Assembly (NCBI RefSeq): GCF_023544865.1
Contig: NZ_JAMJFX010000010.1
Location: 1-64,000, forward strand
From: Phaeovulum molybdatiresistens
Lineage (GTDB): Bacteria > Pseudomonadota > Alphaproteobacteria > Rhodobacterales > Rhodobacteraceae
Length of the DNA stretch: 64,000 bases
Direction: 5' to 3'
How positions within the stretch are numbered: the first letter of the stretch is position 1; the number at the start of each line of letters is the position of its first letter. Positions 35,857-43,285 of this stretch are shown piece after piece. Made by a program: the position numbers and the translations under genes. The notes under the pieces were generated by a model. It searched no databases. It had not been told where the DNA came from and worked only from the letters and a program-made list of their open reading frames with translations.

Positions 35857-35881
35857 AACGGTCGGGGGCGGGCGCGGTTCC
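35857..35881 (-). promoter_or_regulatory. sigma-EcfG promoter for csbD
   Basis: On the minus strand GGAAC (35881-35877), 16 bases, CGTT (35860-35857), 38 bases upstream of the csbD start. It lies just downstream of the phospholipase D-family gene's stop. Confidence 0.8.
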
Positions 35882-35905
35882 CGCACGGCTGCGTGAACGC
35901 CAGGT

Positions 35906-37480
35906 TCAGACCATTTCATCCGGGATCAGCGGGGCCGGCGTGCCAAAGGCTTCGGCCGCGCGCAGATCATAGGGCAGGATAAAGCCGTGGCGCTGATCGG
36001 GCGGATATTTCGCATTGGCCAGCGCCAGCGCGCGCCAGGCCTGCACCGCATGGTCCAGCGACAGGAATTCATCCCCCGCCGCTGGCGGCAACCAGTGGCG
36101 CATGACGCGTTCGCGCAGCGCCTCGATATCCTCGTGCCGGTTCAGGAAAACGCCTGCCTCGGTGTCCCAGTGCAGCGACCGCCCGTTCAGATTGGCCGAA
36201 GACACGATCGCGGCCCGGTCATCGAAGATCGAGACCTTGGTGTGGATATAGACCAGCGGCGCACCGCGCAGGGCGGCGCGGCCATTCGGCGCCTCGCCCG
36301 GATCGGGGCGGCGGGGCTGGGCCGTTGCCCCGATGAACAGACGCGCGCCAAAGCCGTCGCGCAGGATACGCAGGGCCCTGGCCTGCAGGAATTCGCCAAA
36401 GCGCGCATCAAGCCCGGTGGCCCCGTCAAAGGCCACCTCATCGGGGGCGGCGGGCAGGATCAGGATCATGCCCAGGCCGGGGTTTTCCCGCGCGGCGCGG
36501 GCCAGCGTTCGCGCCAGCCCCCGGTCGCGGAAATATTGCGTTTCCAGATAGATCAGCTTGCGGCTGCGCCGGGCCAGCATGGCGTGGCCATCATGGATTT
36601 CGGCGGCGACAGGTTCGGGCCCGAAACGGAACAGGTCAAAGCGGCGGCGGCGCGACAGGGTGCGCAGGAAACGCCGCGGCGGGGCGGGCTCGGCCCGGCC
36701 GGCAACCACATCCAGAAAGGTTTCCAGATGGGTCTGCGCCTCGGCCACCACGGGGCCTTCCAGCAACAGCTGCACATCCTGCCACGTTTCACCCCCGGGC
36801 CGGTCATGGTCGGGGCTGTCAAAGCGCCGTTCATTCAGGTCAAGCCCGCCGATATAGAGCCGCTTTCGGTCAAAGACCGCCAGCTTCTGGTGATGCGTCG
36901 CGGGGTATAGCTGCGGCAGCCCGATCAGGCGGGGAAAGCATTGACCGTTCAGCCCCAGTTTCATCAGGCGCAAAAGCCCCGGCGCCTCGCGCAGGGTCGT
37001 GGCGCGTTCGGGCGCCGGCATGGCGTTCAGCCATCTGGCGTTGCGCAACAGCCGCCGCGCGATCAGCGGCCAGACCAGCAGCCGCGGCACAAGGCCCGTT
37101 CGCGCCGGGTGCATCGCGGGAATGACGCGCAGCTTGGCGCGCGGCCCGGCAAGTTCGGCCGCGGCATAGAGCATCCGCACACTGCGCCATGTGCCCCGGT
37201 GCAGGTCCGGGCGCGCGCAGGGGTCGAAATCCGACAGGATGAGGGTGACCGCAACACCCCGGCGCAGGGTATGTTCGACAAGGTCGAACCACGTGTCCCC
37301 GATCGCCCTGCCGGCACGCGATCGCAGCCGTGTGTCCAGATCAAAGATGCGGAAACTGGCCCAGATTTCGCGGCTCGCTTCCAGGAAGGCGCGTTCCAGC
37401 GCGGGATAGGCCTCTGCCGCTGTCAGAAGCACCCGCATCCGGCTGTCGGCCCGTATCCCTGCTTTTCTAAGCCGTTCCAT
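35906..37480 (-). CDS. phospholipase D-family (cardiolipin synthase-like) protein
   Basis: This 524-residue protein has two HKD motifs: HHQKLAVFDRKRLYIGG in the first half and HTKVSIFDDRAAIVSSANL in the second. That is the paired active site of phospholipase D-type phosphatidyltransferases and hydrolases. It lacks N-terminal membrane helices, unlike standard cardiolipin synthases, so it may be peripheral. Substrates could be phosphatidylglycerol or other phospholipids. It carries its own sigma-EcfG promoter at 37519-37544, suggesting membrane remodelling in stress. Confidence 0.88.
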   Translation of the reverse strand: MERLRKAGIRADSRMRVLLTAAEAYPALERAFLEASREIWASFRIFDLDTRLRSRAGRAIGDTWFDLVEHTLRRGVAVTLILSDFDPCARPDLHRGTWRSVRMLYAAAELAGPRAKLRVIPAMHPARTGLVPRLLVWPLIARRLLRNARWLNAMPAPERATTLREAPGLLRLMKLGLNGQCFPRLIGLPQLYPATHHQKLAVFDRKRLYIGGLDLNERRFDSPDHDRPGGETWQDVQLLLEGPVVAEAQTHLETFLDVVAGRAEPAPPRRFLRTLSRRRRFDLFRFGPEPVAAEIHDGHAMLARRSRKLIYLETQYFRDRGLARTLARAARENPGLGMILILPAAPDEVAFDGATGLDARFGEFLQARALRILRDGFGARLFIGATAQPRRPDPGEAPNGRAALRGAPLVYIHTKVSIFDDRAAIVSSANLNGRSLHWDTEAGVFLNRHEDIEALRERVMRHWLPPAAGDEFLSLDHAVQAWRALALANAKYPPDQRHGFILPYDLRAAEAFGTPAPLIPDEMV

Positions 37481-37518
37481 CCATTCCTACCACCACGCCT
37501 TTCCCGCCCCGTTGGTCA

Positions 37519-37544
37519 AACGTTCGCAGATGCGGCCCGGTTCC
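37519..37544 (-). promoter_or_regulatory. sigma-EcfG promoter for the phospholipase D-family gene
   Basis: On the minus strand GGAAC (37544-37540), 17 bases, CGTT (37522-37519), 38 bases before the start codon at 37480, and just past the stop of the upstream kinase gene. Confidence 0.8.
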
Positions 37545-37548
37545 CGTA

Positions 37549-39330
37549 TCATGCCGCCTCGGGGTTCGGGGGCGGCGTTGTGCGGTCATGGCGGGCCTCG
37601 GCCTCGGACAGGGGGCGCAGGGCAAAGGGCACGCTGACATGATAGGTGTCATCTTTGACGCCAGATTCTATCGTTCCGCCCAGTTGCTGCACAAAGGCCC
37701 CAAGCAGTTGCGACCCAAGGCCGGTGCTGTCCTGGCCATGCGGCGGCGTCACCGGCCCTGCCACACTGTTGGAAATACGCAGATGTGCCCGCATCGGTTC
37801 AGCACGCTTCAATTCCACCTTGATCCACGGCGCGGCCGTGTCGTTGCTGGCGTATTTCAGCGCGTTCGTCATCGCCTCGGTCAGCAACAGCGCCAGCGGC
37901 ACCGCCTGATCCGGGGTCAGGCGGATGTCATCGACATCGGTGGCGACCGAAAAGCGCCGCCCCGGGCCCGAGCCCAGCTTGACGATCTGGTTGACGATAT
38001 CGGGCAGCAGTTCATTGGCGCTGATGTCGGTCAGGCCGCTGGTCTGATACAGCCCGCGGTGAATTGTCGCCAGGCTGATCACCCGTTCCTGCAGGCCCTT
38101 CATCAGGCCCTTCGCCTCGGGCGTGCGGGCCTGACGCATCTGCATGTTGATGATCGAGGCGATCAGTTGCAGGTTGTTCTTCACGCGGTGATGCACCTCG
38201 CGCAGCAGAACTTCCTTGTGGTGGATGGTGTCTTCCAGCTGCGCCTCATCATGCAGGATGGTTTCGGTCATGCGTTCAAAGGCATCGGCCAGTTCGCGAA
38301 TTTCCAGCGACGCCCGGTCCAGGTTCAGATGCCCGACGATCCGATGGCCACCGGCAAAGCGGCGGATGGCGCGGCCAAGCTGGCGGATGTGCCGGATCAC
38401 CAGCTGCTGAACCGCGACATAGGCCACGAACAGGCTGGCAAGCCACATGGCCGTGGGAAATAGCACCGGCGGCAGGTCGGCCAGCGGGCCAAGGCTTTGC
38501 ATCCCGTCCGCAGGCCAGCTGCCCAGCGCATAGACCTGGTTTGGCACCAGTTCGACCACCGAATAGATCCGATCATTGCCCAGCCGGGATTTCGCCGAAA
38601 AGCTGACCGAAATCGGCGCGGCCAGCGCCTTGAGCGCGCGATCCGCAGGCAGCCGGTCCTGCGCATCCTCAAGCCCGGTGGACGAGGTCAGGATACTGCC
38701 GGTGCGATCAAAGGTCATGATGATCAGCGGGCGGCTGACCTCGGTATCGGGGCCGTCATTCGCCTCGGCCAAGGCCTTGTGCGGGATCGACAGGGACACG
38801 ACCCCGATCTTGTCGCCCCGTTCGTCAAAGACCGGATGCACGATGCCCAGGATCGAAGTCCCCGAAACCGGCGACCCGGGGTTGACGATGAACGAGGGTT
38901 CATCCTTCTCGATCATCTGTTGGAACAGCGCATCATCGGCATAGTCGAACAGCCGCCCCGATGACGAACAGGTCATCAGCCCCGACACCGGGATATAGGC
39001 GGCAAGCGACAGATAGGGCAGCTGTTCGGCCACCAGCCGCATCTTGTCGACGCAGGCGGCATCATGCCCGATCAGCGGCAGGATCGACCGCGACACCACC
39101 GCGGCCACCCCTTGCGCCTGTTCGATCAGCCGGGTTTCACCGCCCAGCGCGCGCATCGTCGCCCCCATCAGCGCGGCTTCGGACCGGGCGCGGGCCTCGT
39201 TCATCAGCGAGGTGGCCTGATAGACCGACAGCACCAGAACCGGGAACAGCGCGATCGCCAGCACCACCGCAAGCCGAACCGGCAACCGTCGGGTCCAGCC
39301 CTGCGCCGGTGGCATCGGCGCCGGCATCAT
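37549..39330 (-). CDS. HisKA_2/HWE-type sensor histidine kinase of the general stress locus (PhyK-like)
   Basis: This 593-residue kinase has a first membrane helix near 20-40, a periplasmic sensor of about 250 residues, a second helix near 293-312, a HAMP region and a HisKA_2 domain with VHHRVKNNLQLIASIINMQ, then HATPase_c (LLLTEAMTNALKYA). HisKA_2/HWE kinases next to ecfG (PhyK in Caulobacter) phosphorylate PhyR. It overlaps ecfG by 4 bases (ATGA), so it belongs to the nepR-ecfG unit. The stimulus is unknown. Confidence 0.9.
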   Translation of the reverse strand: MMPAPMPPAQGWTRRLPVRLAVVLAIALFPVLVLSVYQATSLMNEARARSEAALMGATMRALGGETRLIEQAQGVAAVVSRSILPLIGHDAACVDKMRLVAEQLPYLSLAAYIPVSGLMTCSSSGRLFDYADDALFQQMIEKDEPSFIVNPGSPVSGTSILGIVHPVFDERGDKIGVVSLSIPHKALAEANDGPDTEVSRPLIIMTFDRTGSILTSSTGLEDAQDRLPADRALKALAAPISVSFSAKSRLGNDRIYSVVELVPNQVYALGSWPADGMQSLGPLADLPPVLFPTAMWLASLFVAYVAVQQLVIRHIRQLGRAIRRFAGGHRIVGHLNLDRASLEIRELADAFERMTETILHDEAQLEDTIHHKEVLLREVHHRVKNNLQLIASIINMQMRQARTPEAKGLMKGLQERVISLATIHRGLYQTSGLTDISANELLPDIVNQIVKLGSGPGRRFSVATDVDDIRLTPDQAVPLALLLTEAMTNALKYASNDTAAPWIKVELKRAEPMRAHLRISNSVAGPVTPPHGQDSTGLGSQLLGAFVQQLGGTIESGVKDDTYHVSVPFALRPLSEAEARHDRTTPPPNPEAA

Positions 39331-39926
39331 GCGGCGGCAACCCCGGACCGGCCCATGACCGCCAGCGAATTGCCATCCGCCTCGGCCAGAATATCCTCGC
39401 CCTCGGCCAGGTTCAGCATTTCGGCCAGCCGCGCGCGGGCCCGGTTGGCGCGGCTTTTCACCGTGCCGACCGCCACGCCCATCATCGCAGCTGCATCCTC
39501 ATAGGAAAAGCCCGAGGCGCCTACCAGCACCAGAACTTCGCGATGTTCGGGGCTAAGCTTATCAAAGGCCTGCAGAAAATCGTTCATCGCCAGACGCCCG
39601 TCATGCGCGGGCTTGTCAAAAAGCGAGGCGGCGTGAATGCCATCGGGGTCTGCCACCTCGCGTTTGCGTTTGCGCCGGTCGGAATAGAATGTGTTGCGCA
39701 GGATGGTGAACAGCCAGGCCCGCAGGTTGGTGCCGCGCTGGAACCGGTCGATGTTGGACCAGGCCTTCACGATGGTATCCTGCACCAGATCATCGGCGGC
39801 CGAGGCATTTCGCGTCAGCGACAGCGCAAAGGCCCGCAGCGCGCCCAGATGTTCGGGCAATTCATCGCGGGGATCTTGCGCGGGATTTGCCAGCGCGTCG
39901 GAGGCGGCTTTGGAGGGCGCGCTCAT
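39327..39926 (-). CDS. ecfG: ECF sigma factor EcfG (general stress response)
   Basis: This 199-residue sigma factor has region 2 (LRAFALSLTRNASAADDLVQDTIVKAWSNIDRF) and region 4 (FDKLSPEHREVLVLVGASGFSYEDAAAMMGVAVGTVKSR). It belongs to the EcfG group that directs RNA polymerase to GGAAC-N16/17-CGTT promoters. NepR, encoded just upstream with a 4-base overlap, holds it inactive until phosphorylated PhyR removes NepR. The C-terminal tail after region 4 is longer than in minimal ECF factors. Eight matching promoters lie within 7 kb. Confidence 0.95.
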   Translation of the reverse strand: MSAPSKAASDALANPAQDPRDELPEHLGALRAFALSLTRNASAADDLVQDTIVKAWSNIDRFQRGTNLRAWLFTILRNTFYSDRRKRKREVADPDGIHAASLFDKPAHDGRLAMNDFLQAFDKLSPEHREVLVLVGASGFSYEDAAAMMGVAVGTVKSRANRARARLAEMLNLAEGEDILAEADGNSLAVMGRSGVAAA

Positions 39927-40081
39927 TTGTCGCCCTCCTTCGCCTTCAGCTGCGCCAGCAGCTGCTTGAACCGATCGGGGATTTCCTCATTCAGCGCCTC
40001 TTCGTAGACCCGCTTCAGGTTTTCGTCGATCTGCTCTTTCAGCCTGGCGTTTGACTTGCGCTCTGCCATGTCAATATTCAT
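39923..40081 (-). CDS. nepR: anti-sigma factor NepR
   Basis: This 52-residue protein has the NepR core RLKEQIDENLKRVYEEALNEEIPDRFKQLLAQL, two amphipathic helices that bind either EcfG or PhyR. I chose the ATG at 40081, preceded by GGAAGG; 40069 is an alternative, and the ATG at 40111 would sit on the predicted transcription start. It overlaps ecfG by ATGA and is divergent from phyR. Confidence 0.92.
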   Translation of the reverse strand: MNIDMAERKSNARLKEQIDENLKRVYEEALNEEIPDRFKQLLAQLKAKEGDK

Positions 40082-40111
40082 ACCTGCCTTCCGATCCCGC
40101 GATTTTTGCAC

Positions 40112-40137
40112 GGAACCAAACGCGCGGCCAGAACGTT
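40112..40137 (+). promoter_or_regulatory. sigma-EcfG promoter of phyR
   Basis: GGAAC (40112-40116), 17 bases, CGTT (40134-40137), 34 bases before the phyR start. It is one half of a palindrome: GGAACCAAACG at 40112-40122 and CGTTTGGTTCC at 40134-40144 are exact reverse complements. Confidence 0.9.
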
Positions 40138-40144
40138 TGGTTCC
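40119..40144 (-). promoter_or_regulatory. sigma-EcfG promoter of nepR-ecfG
   Basis: On the minus strand GGAAC (40144-40140), 17 bases, CGTT (40122-40119), 38 bases before the nepR start. It overlaps the phyR promoter almost completely, so the same palindrome provides both promoters and the system can feed back on itself in both directions. Confidence 0.9.
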
Positions 40145-40170
40145 CGAAAAACATGAAAAGGGAGATTTTC

Positions 40171-40968
40171 ATGACCAATGACCTTGCCGGCGCCATTGCT
40201 GCCAACCTTCCCTATCTGCGCCGCTATGCGCGTGCGCTGACCGGCAGTCAGGGCAGCGGTGACCGCTTTGCCGCCGCCACGCTGGAAGCGATCCTGGCCG
40301 ATACGGCGCCGTTCGCCGATGGCGTGGAACCCAAGGTCGCGCTGTTTCATGCGTTCCATCTGGTCTGGGCCTCGGCCGGTGCGCCCCTGGGCGAGGCGGA
40401 CAGCGCATTGGCCGAACGTGCGCAGCGCCACATGGCGCGGCTGACGCCCAACACGCGCGAGGCGCTTTTGCTGAACTCTCTCGAAGGGTTCCGGCCCGAT
40501 CAGATCGCGCGGATCATGCAGATCGAAACGGACGAAGCCGCCGCCCTGATCGATATCGCCCTGGCCGAGATGGAAGCCTCGATCGCCGGCAAGGTGATGA
40601 TCATCGAGGATGAGGCGATCATCGCGATGGATATCCGCGCCATCGTCGAGGACATGGGCCATACCGTCACCGGCGTTGCGCGCACCCGGTCCGAGGCGGT
40701 GGCGCTGGCCGCCAGCAACCGTCCCGATCTGATCCTGGCCGATATCCAGCTGGCCGACAATTCATCGGGGATCGACGCGGTCAACGACATCCTGGGCCAG
40801 TTCGACGAACTGCCGGTGATCTTCATCACCGCCTTCCCCGAACGGCTTTTGACCGGGGAACGCCCCGAACCCGCCTTCCTGATCACCAAGCCCTACAGCG
40901 AGGATCAGGTGCGTTCCGCCGTCAGCCAGGCGATGTTCTTTGCCTCGACGGAAACGCTTGCGGCCTGA
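40171..40968 (+). CDS. phyR: general stress response regulator PhyR
   Basis: This 265-residue anti-anti-sigma factor has an N-terminal sigma-like domain (about 1-135: LPYLRRYARALTG, TPNTREALLLNSLEGF) and a C-terminal receiver (KVMIIEDEAIIAMDIRAIVEDMG) with phospho-acceptor Asp191 in ILADIQLAD, FITAFPE and the lysine in ITKPYSEDQV. When phosphorylated it binds NepR and frees EcfG. The start is supported by AAAGGGAG. It is divergent from nepR-ecfG and ends at a terminator at 40995. Confidence 0.96.
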   Translation: MTNDLAGAIAANLPYLRRYARALTGSQGSGDRFAAATLEAILADTAPFADGVEPKVALFHAFHLVWASAGAPLGEADSALAERAQRHMARLTPNTREALLLNSLEGFRPDQIARIMQIETDEAAALIDIALAEMEASIAGKVMIIEDEAIIAMDIRAIVEDMGHTVTGVARTRSEAVALAASNRPDLILADIQLADNSSGIDAVNDILGQFDELPVIFITAFPERLLTGERPEPAFLITKPYSEDQVRSAVSQAMFFASTETLAA

Positions 40969-40994
40969 TCGGGCGGCATAGTCCTGACCAGCGG

Positions 40995-41024
40995 GCCCCG
41001 GCATCTGCCGGGGCTTTCCTTTTC
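40995..41024 (+). terminator. intrinsic terminator of phyR
   Basis: Arms GCCCCGGC (40995-41002) and GCCGGGGC (41007-41014) with a 4-base loop are followed by TTTCCTTTTC, 26 bases after the phyR stop. Confidence 0.8.
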
Positions 41025-41039
41025 GTGATCGGCGGCGGG

Positions 41040-41064
41040 GGAACGCGGCCGGCTGGGGGGCGTT
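41040..41064 (+). promoter_or_regulatory. sigma-EcfG promoter of the exported protein gene
   Basis: GGAAC (41040-41044), 16 bases, CGTT (41061-41064), 47 bases before the start at 41112. Confidence 0.75.
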
Positions 41065-41111
41065 TTTCCATGCATGGGCAGGCTGACCTGCCACAATGAA
41101 GGGAGACGAAA

Positions 41112-41609
41112 ATGTTCAACAAGATCCTAATCTCGACCCTGTCGGTGGGGCTTGTGGCCGGGGCGGCACTGGCCGAGGAAACCCCGATCAAGTCAATCGA
41201 GGTTACCGCCGACATCGCCGCGATCGAGAATGCCGAGGCGGCAACGTTCTGGGGCAATCTGGAATCCGACCTTGAAGCGGCGATCGCCGCGGAAATCGCG
41301 CCCGATCGTCTGGTCGGCGCCGAGGGCGAGGGGTCGGAAATCAAGGTCGATGTGGACGAAATCGCCCTGTCCGACACCTGGGCCACCGTCACCGATCTGG
41401 GGGAATCGCGCCTGGTCGGTCAGGTCAACGTGACCAGCCAGACCGACAATTCCAAATTCGACGGCTATGAGCTGAGCGTTGCCTTCAAGGATGCGATCGT
41501 ATTCCTGCCCGAAGGCGCCGATGTCACCCTGCTGACGCGTGACAGTGCCGAATATTACGCGGCCATGCTGCAGGCCTTTGCCGAACATGTCGTGGACCGG
41601 CTGAAATAA
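41112..41609 (+). CDS. exported stress-associated protein of unknown function
   Basis: This 165-residue acidic protein has a signal peptide of about 21 residues ending AALA-EE. I recognise no domain. The mature part alternates charged strands and helices (GSEIKVDVDEIALSD, LVGQVNVTSQ, YELSVAFKDAIVFLP) and ends with the helix YYAAMLQAFAEHVVDRL, suggesting a compact periplasmic protein. GGGAGA precedes the ATG. It lies between a sigma-EcfG promoter and a strong terminator, so it is a single-gene unit of the stress regulon. Confidence 0.8.
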   Translation: MFNKILISTLSVGLVAGAALAEETPIKSIEVTADIAAIENAEAATFWGNLESDLEAAIAAEIAPDRLVGAEGEGSEIKVDVDEIALSDTWATVTDLGESRLVGQVNVTSQTDNSKFDGYELSVAFKDAIVFLPEGADVTLLTRDSAEYYAAMLQAFAEHVVDRLK

Positions 41610-41632
41610 GCCCGCATTTGCACGAAACGATC

Positions 41633-41660
41633 GCCCCGGACCAATGGTCCGGGGCTTTTT
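41633..41660 (+). terminator. intrinsic terminator of the exported protein gene
   Basis: Arms GCCCCGGACC (41633-41642) and GGTCCGGGGC (41646-41655) with a 3-base loop are followed by TTTTT, 23 bases after the stop at 41609. Confidence 0.9.
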
Positions 41661-41688
41661 CATGCGGGTCTTCGGGTGGTGCGGCACG

Positions 41689-41717
41689 AAAAAACCGGGC
41701 CCCGGTAAGGGGCCCGG
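41689..41717 (-). terminator. intrinsic terminator of dps
   Basis: Arms CCGGGCCCC (41695-41703) and GGGGCCCGG (41709-41717) with a 5-base loop; on the minus strand a run of six T follows (41694-41689). It lies 22 bases after the dps stop. Confidence 0.88.
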
Positions 41718-41739
41718 CAAAGCGCGGCAAGATCAGGGA

Positions 41740-42234
41740 TCATTTGGCGGTCGCGCGCAGCATCCAGGCGGCCTTTTCGTGAAAGGCGGACCGCGCCGTC
41801 GCCAGATCGGCGGTGACCACATCCTTGCGGCTTTCGGCCAGGGCGACCAGCGCATGCATCCGGTGTGCGACGCGTTCGTGATCGCCAGCCAGATCCGCGG
41901 CCATCGCCTTGGCATCCGGCATCTTTTCCAGATCCTGCACCACCGAGGCGGCGATGATCTGCGACATCTTCATCGGCGCCAGCTGGCCCAGCGCCCGGAT
42001 GCGTTCGGCCAGGTCGTCGGCGGCTTCGAACAGATCCTGATACTGTTCCTCGGTCAGTGCATGGATCGAATAGAACAGCGGCCCTTCCACGTTCCAGTGA
42101 TAGGCGTGGGTCTTGAACAAAAGGCGATAGGTATCGGACAGAACCGAGGTCAGCGCCTCGGCGATCGGTTCGACATCGCGCACCCCGGTCTTGACCGTCT
42201 CGGCTGTGGGAACGACCTTCATTGCATCGGCCAT
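41740..42234 (-). CDS. dps: Dps-family DNA-binding ferritin-like protein
   Basis: Dps forms dodecamers that store iron, consume peroxide and coat DNA in stress. The 164 residues show the ferroxidase signature LFKTHAYHWNVEGPLFYSIH, with HAYHW and the later EEQYQDLFEAADDLAERI supplying metal ligands across subunits. The C-terminus EKAAWMLRATAK is basic. I chose the ATG at 42234; the frame is open upstream through the promoter. A sigma-EcfG promoter lies at 42308-42333. Confidence 0.95.
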   Translation of the reverse strand: MADAMKVVPTAETVKTGVRDVEPIAEALTSVLSDTYRLLFKTHAYHWNVEGPLFYSIHALTEEQYQDLFEAADDLAERIRALGQLAPMKMSQIIAASVVQDLEKMPDAKAMAADLAGDHERVAHRMHALVALAESRKDVVTADLATARSAFHEKAAWMLRATAK

Positions 42235-42307
42235 GATAACTCCTTTCCTGCGGGCGCGTCTGGCCCCTGTTTTCGGTGACAGGGCGCAAAACGCCCCTTG
42301 CCACGTC

Positions 42308-42333
42308 AACGCGCGGAGCAGCCCGGATGTTCC
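42308..42333 (-). promoter_or_regulatory. sigma-EcfG promoter of dps
   Basis: On the minus strand GGAAC (42333-42329), 17 bases, CGTT (42311-42308), 74 bases before the dps start. Confidence 0.82.
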
Positions 42334-42418
42334 GGTTGTGCGAATTCCGACGGCCCCGGCGCAGGTTGTTGCGCTGCGCGCCCGGCTGCGCGAAGGTTGC
42401 AGGGGAAAGGAATGGGTC

Positions 42419-43285
42419 ATGGTGAACCGGATCTGGCAGCTTGTCAGGGGCATCGCGCAGCGCATGGAACAGACAAACCTGTCGCTGGTGGCGGCAGGTG
42501 TGGCCTTTTATGCCATGTTTGCCCTTTTCCCCGGCCTGACCGCGACCATCGCGATCTGGAGCATCGTTGCCGATCCGGGCGTGATCCGAAGCTATCTGAC
42601 GGTGGCCGAGGATTTCATCCCCACCGACGCCTATGCCATTGTTCTGGATCAGATCCTGGCCCTGCTGGCCGCACCCCGGGCGGCGCTGGGCTGGGGCACC
42701 GTTCTGTCGGTGCTGATCGCGCTGTTTTCTGCGCGCGCGGGGGTGGGGGCGCTGGTGCGCGCGCTGAACGTGATCCACGGCACAAGGCAGCGCAACACCC
42801 TTTGGGCGCTGCTGACCGGCTATGCCATGACCATGGCCTTGGTGGGGGTGATGCTGGCGGCGCTGGCGACGGTGGTGGTCGTGCCCATCGCGCTTCGGTT
42901 TCTGCCGCTTGGCCTTTTGAATGGCTGGCTTCTGTCGGCACTGCCCTGGGGGGCGATGCTGTTGCTGATGCTGACCGCGCTGGGCATCCTGTATCGCTAT
43001 GGGCCCAATACCGAAGGCCACCGCGACCCGATCGTGACCTGGGGCGCGGTGGTGGCAACGCTTAGCTGGGCCGCGGCCTCATTGGCGTTCAGCTTTTACC
43101 TGACGAATTTCGGCGCTTATAACCGCGTCTACGGGTCGATCGGGGCGGTGATCGCGCTGTTGATGTGGCTGTATCTTTCCGCCTTTTCGGTGCTGCTGGG
43201 CGCCGCGCTGAACGCCGAGCTGATGGCCCGTCGCGGTCAAAAATCGAAGGTCACCCCCTGCGCCAGCGGCAGTGCGGCGGAATAG
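42419..43285 (+). CDS. YihY/UPF0761 family inner-membrane protein
   Basis: This 288-residue polytopic protein has six hydrophobic helices and the family segments SLVAAGVAFYAMFALFPGLTA and YGSIGAVIALLMWLYLSAFSVLLGAALNAEL. These proteins were once called ribonuclease BN in error; they are membrane proteins of unclear, possibly transport, function. AAAGGAATGGG lies before the ATG. It is divergent from dps, and its last 49 bases overlap the convergent aldehyde dehydrogenase gene. I see no EcfG promoter for it. Confidence 0.88.
   Translation: MVNRIWQLVRGIAQRMEQTNLSLVAAGVAFYAMFALFPGLTATIAIWSIVADPGVIRSYLTVAEDFIPTDAYAIVLDQILALLAAPRAALGWGTVLSVLIALFSARAGVGALVRALNVIHGTRQRNTLWALLTGYAMTMALVGVMLAALATVVVVPIALRFLPLGLLNGWLLSALPWGAMLLLMLTALGILYRYGPNTEGHRDPIVTWGAVVATLSWAAASLAFSFYLTNFGAYNRVYGSIGAVIALLMWLYLSAFSVLLGAALNAELMARRGQKSKVTPCASGSAAE

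Noticed and set aside
42235..42418. EcfG promoter for yihY
   Set aside because: The perfect site in this gap reads towards dps. No GGAAC-N16/17-CGTT was found on the plus strand before 42419.
41660..43021. 453-codon open frame on the minus strand across dps and yihY
   Set aside because: It overlaps both real genes in another frame and crosses terminators and the dps promoter.
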